Positions 59,030 through 64,000 of a DNA stretch of 64,000 nt are shown one piece after another. The notes beneath the pieces are model-generated. The model did no database searches. It saw only the letters and a list, made by a program, of their open reading frames with translations, and was not told the origin of the DNA. A program made the translations under genes and the position numbers. Within the stretch, counting starts at the first letter, position 1, and each line of letters opens with the position of its first letter. Origin of the DNA: Prunus persica (lineage: Eukaryota > Streptophyta > Magnoliopsida > Rosales > Rosaceae); NCBI RefSeq assembly GCF_000346465.2, contig NC_034009.1, positions 25,090,507 to 25,154,506 of the forward strand, given 5' to 3'.

Positions 59030-60138
59030 AACTTGCACAAATCAAGTACAAAACACTATCATGCAATTCTATCTAGCGCCGAGAATTTGAATACTAATCC
59101 AAAGCCTAATACACCCTAAACCCCGTAAACCCCGTAAACCCAATAAACACTACAACATCACATTGCTTAATCCAAAAAATACGGGGACCAGGATTTGCAC
59201 ACAGTTGCTTAGTAATTGCATGTACTGATATGCAATTGCACGACACTACTTGCAAGTGCATCAGCCATCGATTATAACATTGCACAGATAATGCACACAA
59301 CCCACCAATGCATTTCTATATTGGGCCGACATTCTGACTCATTTCAAATCCCAATCCAAATCTTAACCAATCCTAACATTACACTTTCGGAACACTTTAC
59401 TCCCCATACAAAAAATTCAAAAACACAGTCAAACCTACCTACCTACCACGAAATCACCTCACGTGCATAATTTCAAAACAAAACTGTATACTGTAATTGC
59501 ATTCAGTTACTTGGATTTGCATACAGGCGATTCGTAATTGCATATAGAGATATGCAATTGCATGAACAGAACAACCATGAATGTGAGATACCCACTTCAC
59601 CTCACGACACTTTCAGACTGAGAAACCCACTTCATCTCATGAATGTGAGAAACCTACTTCCCCTCTTGCCCCAATTCATCACCACAGAAATTCAATTAAC
59701 AATAACATAAAACATAGTGTTAACTTACCTTCACAAGGAACTAATACCAAATGCTTTCACAAGGGCTCGATTGCAGATGAGAGGAGTGCCAACAGCCTAC
59801 CAGCGACTGGAAAAACTGAATTCCAATTCCTATTATCAACCCAAAATGCTAACCCAAAAAATTTCCCCAAAATCCAAACCCTAGAATACGGGGTTTTCTA
59901 CAATGATGACAAAGAAGAGAGAGAGGTTGCAGAGACAAGGAAGAAACTTTCTACAGAAGAGGAGTTGAAGAAGATGACTTTGATGTAATGAAGATTATCA
60001 GTTTCAAGTTGAAGCCCCTCCACTTTGAGGAAGAAGACTGAGTGCATGCGAAATTGTATTAGGAGCAGCGCGTCCAAACCTTTACCTGTTGACCAGGTCA
60101 GCAGGTTTCCTATGTTTTTTAAAACCCCTCACGTGATC
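59030..60138. other. Right subterminal region of MULE 2
   Basis: Contains TGCAATTGCA palindromes at 59231 and 59553, a duplicated phrase CCCACTTCA-CTCA (about 59590 and 59626), and a CCGTAAACCC triplet near 59125. On the minus strand, 59880-59960 is CT-rich like a leader. No other gene was seen. Confidence 0.5.
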
Positions 60139-60172
60139 GGCTGTACTGGTACAGCCGATGCACCACAGATGG
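60139..60172 (-). repeat. Right terminal inverted repeat of MULE 2
   Basis: Inverted, it reads TCTGTGGTGCATCGGCTGTA then CCAGTACAGCC, matching the inner left end (46782) with one change and the outer left end with several. The 11-mer TAGAGATAAAT follows at 60173. Confidence 0.8.
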
Positions 60173-60183
60173 TAGAGATAAAT

Positions 60184-60880
60184 AGAGACGTTGAATACAG
60201 TCTGAGGAGTTGAACGGTGCGTTTGGATATCCCCCGCCATGTCCAAAACGACGTGTCGTTTGACTTAAACCCGTGAAGCTATAGAATAAAGGGTGTCATA
60301 GTTTCATATGCAAGCATTTTTATGGGAAACAAGAACAACCAATAGATAGATAACAAAAAACACATTCGTTTGTGAGATGCCCATTTTCCTTTGCCTCTGA
60401 ATTATGAGTTACAACAAGTAAATGTGTCCCTAGTCTCTATCCACAAAATGTCCTTGTTGTCACAATTGAAGTCGGATAACAAAACATCTAAATCCAAACA
60501 GCCAATAACCCTTAATCAAACAAATACTAAGAAAACATGGCACACGTTTAAGATTCATTCTCCCAGGATAAAAACCACCAGCACCTATGGCTCCAAAGAA
60601 AATCCAAACAGAAAAAAGACGTAATTTTGCAGTCGGGAAACCGATGCGGGGATACACATAAGCTTCTATCATCAAACAATGATTATAAGCTTTAATTCGA
60701 CAAATGGGACAGATTTATCGGGAAAAAGTTTACAATTTTATCTGAATCCGAGATCTTTGAGATACATGGTGTCCAAAATTTCAACAAATTGCATAGAATT
60801 CTATTCAATTCAGCGACTCATTGTGAAATTTATGTATCGGGAAAAGAGCAAACTTTCCTACAGTTTATATTATGAACAGA
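60184..60880. other. Intergenic, no gene seen
   Basis: About 700 bp of AT-rich sequence between MULE 2 and the hAT element. Short ORFs only, none recognisable. Confidence 0.4.
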
Positions 60881-61029
60881 CAGTGGCGGAGCTAGGAATT
60901 TATGTGTTGGGGGGCGAATATATAAACCAAACAAGATATTAAAAAATTTCAAATTTTCAACCTTAACAATGTTTGGAAAAATTAAAGGCAAAAAATAATT
61001 GTTTATTCAATTAGGTATCAAAATAACAC

Positions 61030-63447
61030 TCATCGTTCTTTCATATCTTGAAAACCATCTATGATTAAGTCAACACTAAACTTTTCTGCAATTTCCCTTT
61101 CGATGTACATAATCAAAGAGTCTGTGAGAAATTCGTCTTCCATCTTGTTACGGAGCCTAGTTTTTACTATACGCATAGCAGAAAATGATCGCTCTGCAGT
61201 TGCTGTAGAAATAGGAAGAGTAAGCACAAGCACAACCACTCTATAAACAGGTGGATATGTCGTTGATCTTCTTGTCGTTACCATCCATTGAGATAGATCA
61301 GAAATTGTTGACAAGTTTTTGAACTCTGGAAGTCTAACGACGTCACTCTCAAAATGTTGAAGTTGTCTTCTCAAACCTATCTTCTCATGATCTTCAAAGT
61401 CTTGTGGATAGAACTTATCTACCAATTGACAAATATCATCAATCCTAAAAGATTTATTCATTTCACGAGGATCCAAAGCCGACCCCATAATAAGCAGCTC
61501 TGTTATTTGATCACTAAATCTGCTATTTAATTCTTGAAGTTGAGAATCTATTGTAGCATAAAAAATATCTATTATATAATAATGCTTAATCGTAAAATCA
61601 TCTTGTTGATGGCGAGCTCTACCTCGTCTTGCAACATAACGAGCATTCATATCTAGGATATCTATGTTCCATGCTTCACAAAAAGAATTCACCTTGGTAA
61701 GCAAAGAATCCCATCCATCATCTCTTAATTCTTGGATGAGTGCTTTAGTGGAAGAAACAAGATTCATGGCATTTATGATGTCTTGGGATTGACATTGCAA
61801 AGCTTGACAAAGATCATTAGTAATCTCCATAAGTTCTTTCATAAGATGTAAGATAAAGATAAATTCATATGAAGTCATTGCCTCATAAGCTGCATCAGCA
61901 TCTCCTCATTGAGAATAAGTAGTTCCGTTATCAATTATATTAATTAGAACTATGCATGTTGCACTAAACATATTTACCAAGCTAGTAATTGATTTCAAAT
62001 GAGAACCCCAACGAATATCACCAGCACGTTGTAAGGTGCCAATTTCGTTCATTCCTTTCCTAGTCTCGAGCTCATCAATTGCAATCATGTGCTCAATTTC
62101 AGCAGCTTGAGCATTTTTCAGTTCATCATTACGCTTGCATGAAGCACCAACAATATTGACAACAGAAGTCAATTTAGTGAAAAAGTGGTGAACATGAATA
62201 ACTTCTCTTGATGATGCAATTAATGCCAATTGTAATCAATGTGCTAAACAATGAACATAGTAAGCATATGGGCAATCATTCAAAATCAAAGCTTGTAACC
62301 CATTCCATTCACCTCGCATGTTACTTGCACCATCATATCCTTGTCCTCTAATATTTTAAATATTTAGTGAATTATGAGACAATATAGAGTATATACCTTT
62401 TTTCAGAGTCAATGCCTCAGTGTCTGACACATGAACAAGCCCAAAAAAGCGCTCCTGAATAAGACCTTCTTTGTCAACAAATCGCAACACTATAGCCATT
62501 TGCTCTCTCTTGGATTCATCACGCGCTTCATCAACAATTATACAAAAGTTTGATTCCCCAATTTCTTCACAGATTGCTTTCTTCACTTTAGTTGAAAAAA
62601 CATGTAAAATTTCATTTTGGATCTGTGGTGATGTGTAAGAGGCATTTTTGGGAGCTTTATCTAAGATAACTCCAGCAACTTTTTCATTATATGCAGCCAA
62701 TATTTCTAACATTTGAAGAAAATTTCCACGATTGATTGAATTCTTTTTTTCATCATGGCCTCTAAAAGCACATCCTTGGAATGCAAGCCACCTGACTACT
62801 TCAATTGTTGCCTTAAGTCGTAGTCGATTGTCTGCAATTTGTTGGGAAGAATAATTCTCAACAACTTTCTGTATATGCTGGGATTGATTCATCAAATCCA
62901 AACATGATATTTCAGCAATCTTATGGGGGGAGTTAGGATCTTTCCCCTCGTGATTTAGAAAAGAACAATTTTTTCCATCTCTAACTTTCTTCCAACTTTG
63001 AAATCCCTCAAGAGTGAAAGCATTTTTTCCAGAATGTCCAGATGCTTTGTTAAAAAGATAGCACGGTAGACAAAAAGCTGCATCTTTCACAGGTGAATAT
63101 TCTAACCACGAAGGAAATAATTTGAACCATGAACTTTGAAAGCTACGCTGATGAGTTACTGATCCAAATTTTGGATACTTGGAAAGTATAGGTTGGTATG
63201 GACCGACGTTAATGTAAGCTCGTCGAATTTCGTCACGTTGATTAACAGGATAATTCCATATTTGCGGACGTATCCCTGGGTCGCGCTCTAAAGTACTAAT
63301 ATCAACTTCATTATCAGTAGTCTCAATTCTTGGAGATGCAGAACGATTTTCATATGCTATTGTCTCAATATTATAATCAGGTACAGATAAGGTAACTTCA
63401 ATATGTTTTCTTTTGAAAAATCCATCAATTTTAGGTTGTTTCTTCAT
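61030..63447 (-). pseudogene. hAT transposase, ZMYM1/TTF-type zinc finger, with three stop codons
   Basis: ATG at 63447 and one reading frame to the stop at 61030-61032 (about 805 codons). The N terminus (KKQPKIDGFFKRK) leads into a TTF-type zinc finger region (AAFCLPCYLFNK), a DUF4371-like catalytic region (CIIVDEARDESKREQ; GQGYDGASNMRG), and the C-terminal hAT dimerisation segment (LPISTATAERSFSAMR; KTRLRNKMEDEFL). Only substitutions break it: TAA 62356-62358, TGA 62236-62238 (Arg expected) and TGA 61906-61908. No frameshift was found. Such transposases insert with 8-bp duplications. Confidence 0.9.
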
Positions 63448-63965
63448 CTACAAACCAATAAATTTTATTAAGGACATGATAAATTATATCACAAACCAAA
63501 ATAAAAAAATAAAATCATATTCTATGCATAGAACATATACAAATATATTCTCATAAAAAGTAAATAAACAAAGGAAAAAAATGTATATGACTATGTAAAG
63601 TTATCTAACCTGAAATTAGAAATTCTGAAGTAGGAGGTTGGAGAGCAAACAACCAAATTCAATTATTTTCTTTTGTTGTGTGCGGCTGCTTCGAACTAAG
63701 TTCATGTTGCTTTATATAGGAACAAAAATTAAAATCCCAATCCTTATTTATTTGGGTAAAAGTCTATTTCCTATTTGATAAAGGAAATTTTTTGAAACTT
63801 TATTTGATTGGCTGTTTTAATTTTTTTAATTAATATATTGATGGACATGAGATTCTACTTTTTAAAAAACCAAAACTGGCGTGAGGATAGAAACATTCAC
63901 AACCTTCAGTCAAGTGGCAAGTGGTTATTATTATATATATTTAATTGGAAAGAGAAATACATCTT
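63448..63965. other. Presumed 5' leader of the hAT transposase
   Basis: AT-rich sequence between the transposase start codon and the right subterminal GGGGGCC block. A splice-donor-like site next to the start region and a pyrimidine-rich stretch on the minus strand suggest a leader intron, but nothing is certain. Confidence 0.3.
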
Positions 63966-64000
63966 GAGGGGGCCACAAGCAAAATTATCATATTTACTTT

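Larger units (their letters stand above)
45641..60172. mobile_element. MULE 2: giant decayed Mutator-like element
   Basis: Left and right ends share TCTGTGGTGC followed by a dyad (GGCTGTACCAGTACAGCC in the right end read inward). The flanks carry an identical 11-mer. Inside are a FAR1-type transposase (47776-50342, plus, damaged), 417-bp repeats, a Cys-rich ORF, a 98-bp satellite, a small accessory ORF and a nine-exon Ulp1-type gene (minus). The left terminal region is present twice (from 45648 and from 46782), and the inner copy matches the right end better. Either two related elements are nested or the 5' end was duplicated within one. The length is about 14.5 kb. Confidence 0.75.
60881..64000. 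mobile_element. hAT transposon (ZMYM1-like type), running off the window
   Basis: The left end CAGTGGCGGAGCTAGGAATT is the usual terminus of this plant hAT group. It is followed by GGGGGGCGAA; an inverted relative, GAGGGGGCCACAAGCAAAATT, lies at the far end of the window (about 63966), so the right terminus is probably just beyond 64000. The transposase (61030-63447, minus) fills the middle. Confidence 0.8.

Noticed and set aside
1..64000. tRNA, rRNA, CRISPR or bacterial-type operon features
   Set aside because: None seen; tandem arrays have no CRISPR-like spacers, and gene structure is plant nuclear.

Overview
This window is nuclear DNA of a flowering plant, most likely a eudicot; a Rosaceae-type genome is a guess from overall feel only. 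Evidence: GT-AG introns, AT-rich intergenic DNA, a BAHD acyltransferase, a five-exon PRP38 splicing-factor gene, and plant-specific transposons (MULE, CACTA, hAT, a PIF-like relic, an LTR retroelement). A run of 100 Ns at 41602-41701 is an assembly gap. Most of the window is transposon; only two host genes look complete.

Layout. 1-4304: 3' part of an LTR retrotransposon with a decayed antisense ORF. 4850-6166: intact BAHD acyltransferase on the minus strand. 8770-9897: decayed ORF1-like gene of PIF/Harbinger type. 11158-11481: foldback MITE. 11889-12212: 3' exon of an unrecognised small gene. 12311-42177: a MULE of about 30 kb with 110-bp terminal inverted repeats (TIRs) and a perfect 9-bp target duplication. 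42445-45556: intact PRP38 gene on the minus strand. About 45641-60172: a second giant MULE, decayed. 60881 to the window end: hAT element of ZMYM1-like type.

MULE 1 carries, left to right, an eight-exon Ulp1-type cysteine protease gene (924 codons, all splice phases fit), a captured genomic fragment of the chaperonin gene CCT3, a CAAT-rich repeat array, a small accessory ORF split by a complete 13.6-kb CACTA element (21332-34928, perfect ATT duplication), a purine-rich minisatellite, a second accessory ORF, an XRCC3-like gene with one stop codon, and a MURA transposase running into the gap. The nested CACTA has its own intact six-exon Ulp1-type gene, a decayed TNPD transposase, and ACGACG/CGTCGT motifs filling its noncoding space.

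MULE 2 has a FAR1/Jittery-like transposase with one frameshift and two stops, a 417-bp tandem repeat, a Cys-rich small ORF, a 98-bp satellite with four-monomer higher-order structure, a third accessory ORF, and a nine-exon Ulp1-type gene whose N terminus resembles an HMG box. A 10-bp palindrome (TGCAATTGCA) is scattered through it.

Main discoveries: (a) three separate Ulp1-type protease genes in three elements of two superfamilies; (b) a family of small accessory proteins with a shared C-terminal motif (GFE-M/L-FR-x-Y/F-A, then W) in both MULEs; (c) joining the two flanks of the CACTA insertion, with one copy of its target duplication, gives one open frame for an accessory ORF; (d) element-specific short motifs filling noncoding DNA; (e) PRP38 lies between two giant protease-carrying MULEs, one beginning about 85 bp upstream of its start codon.
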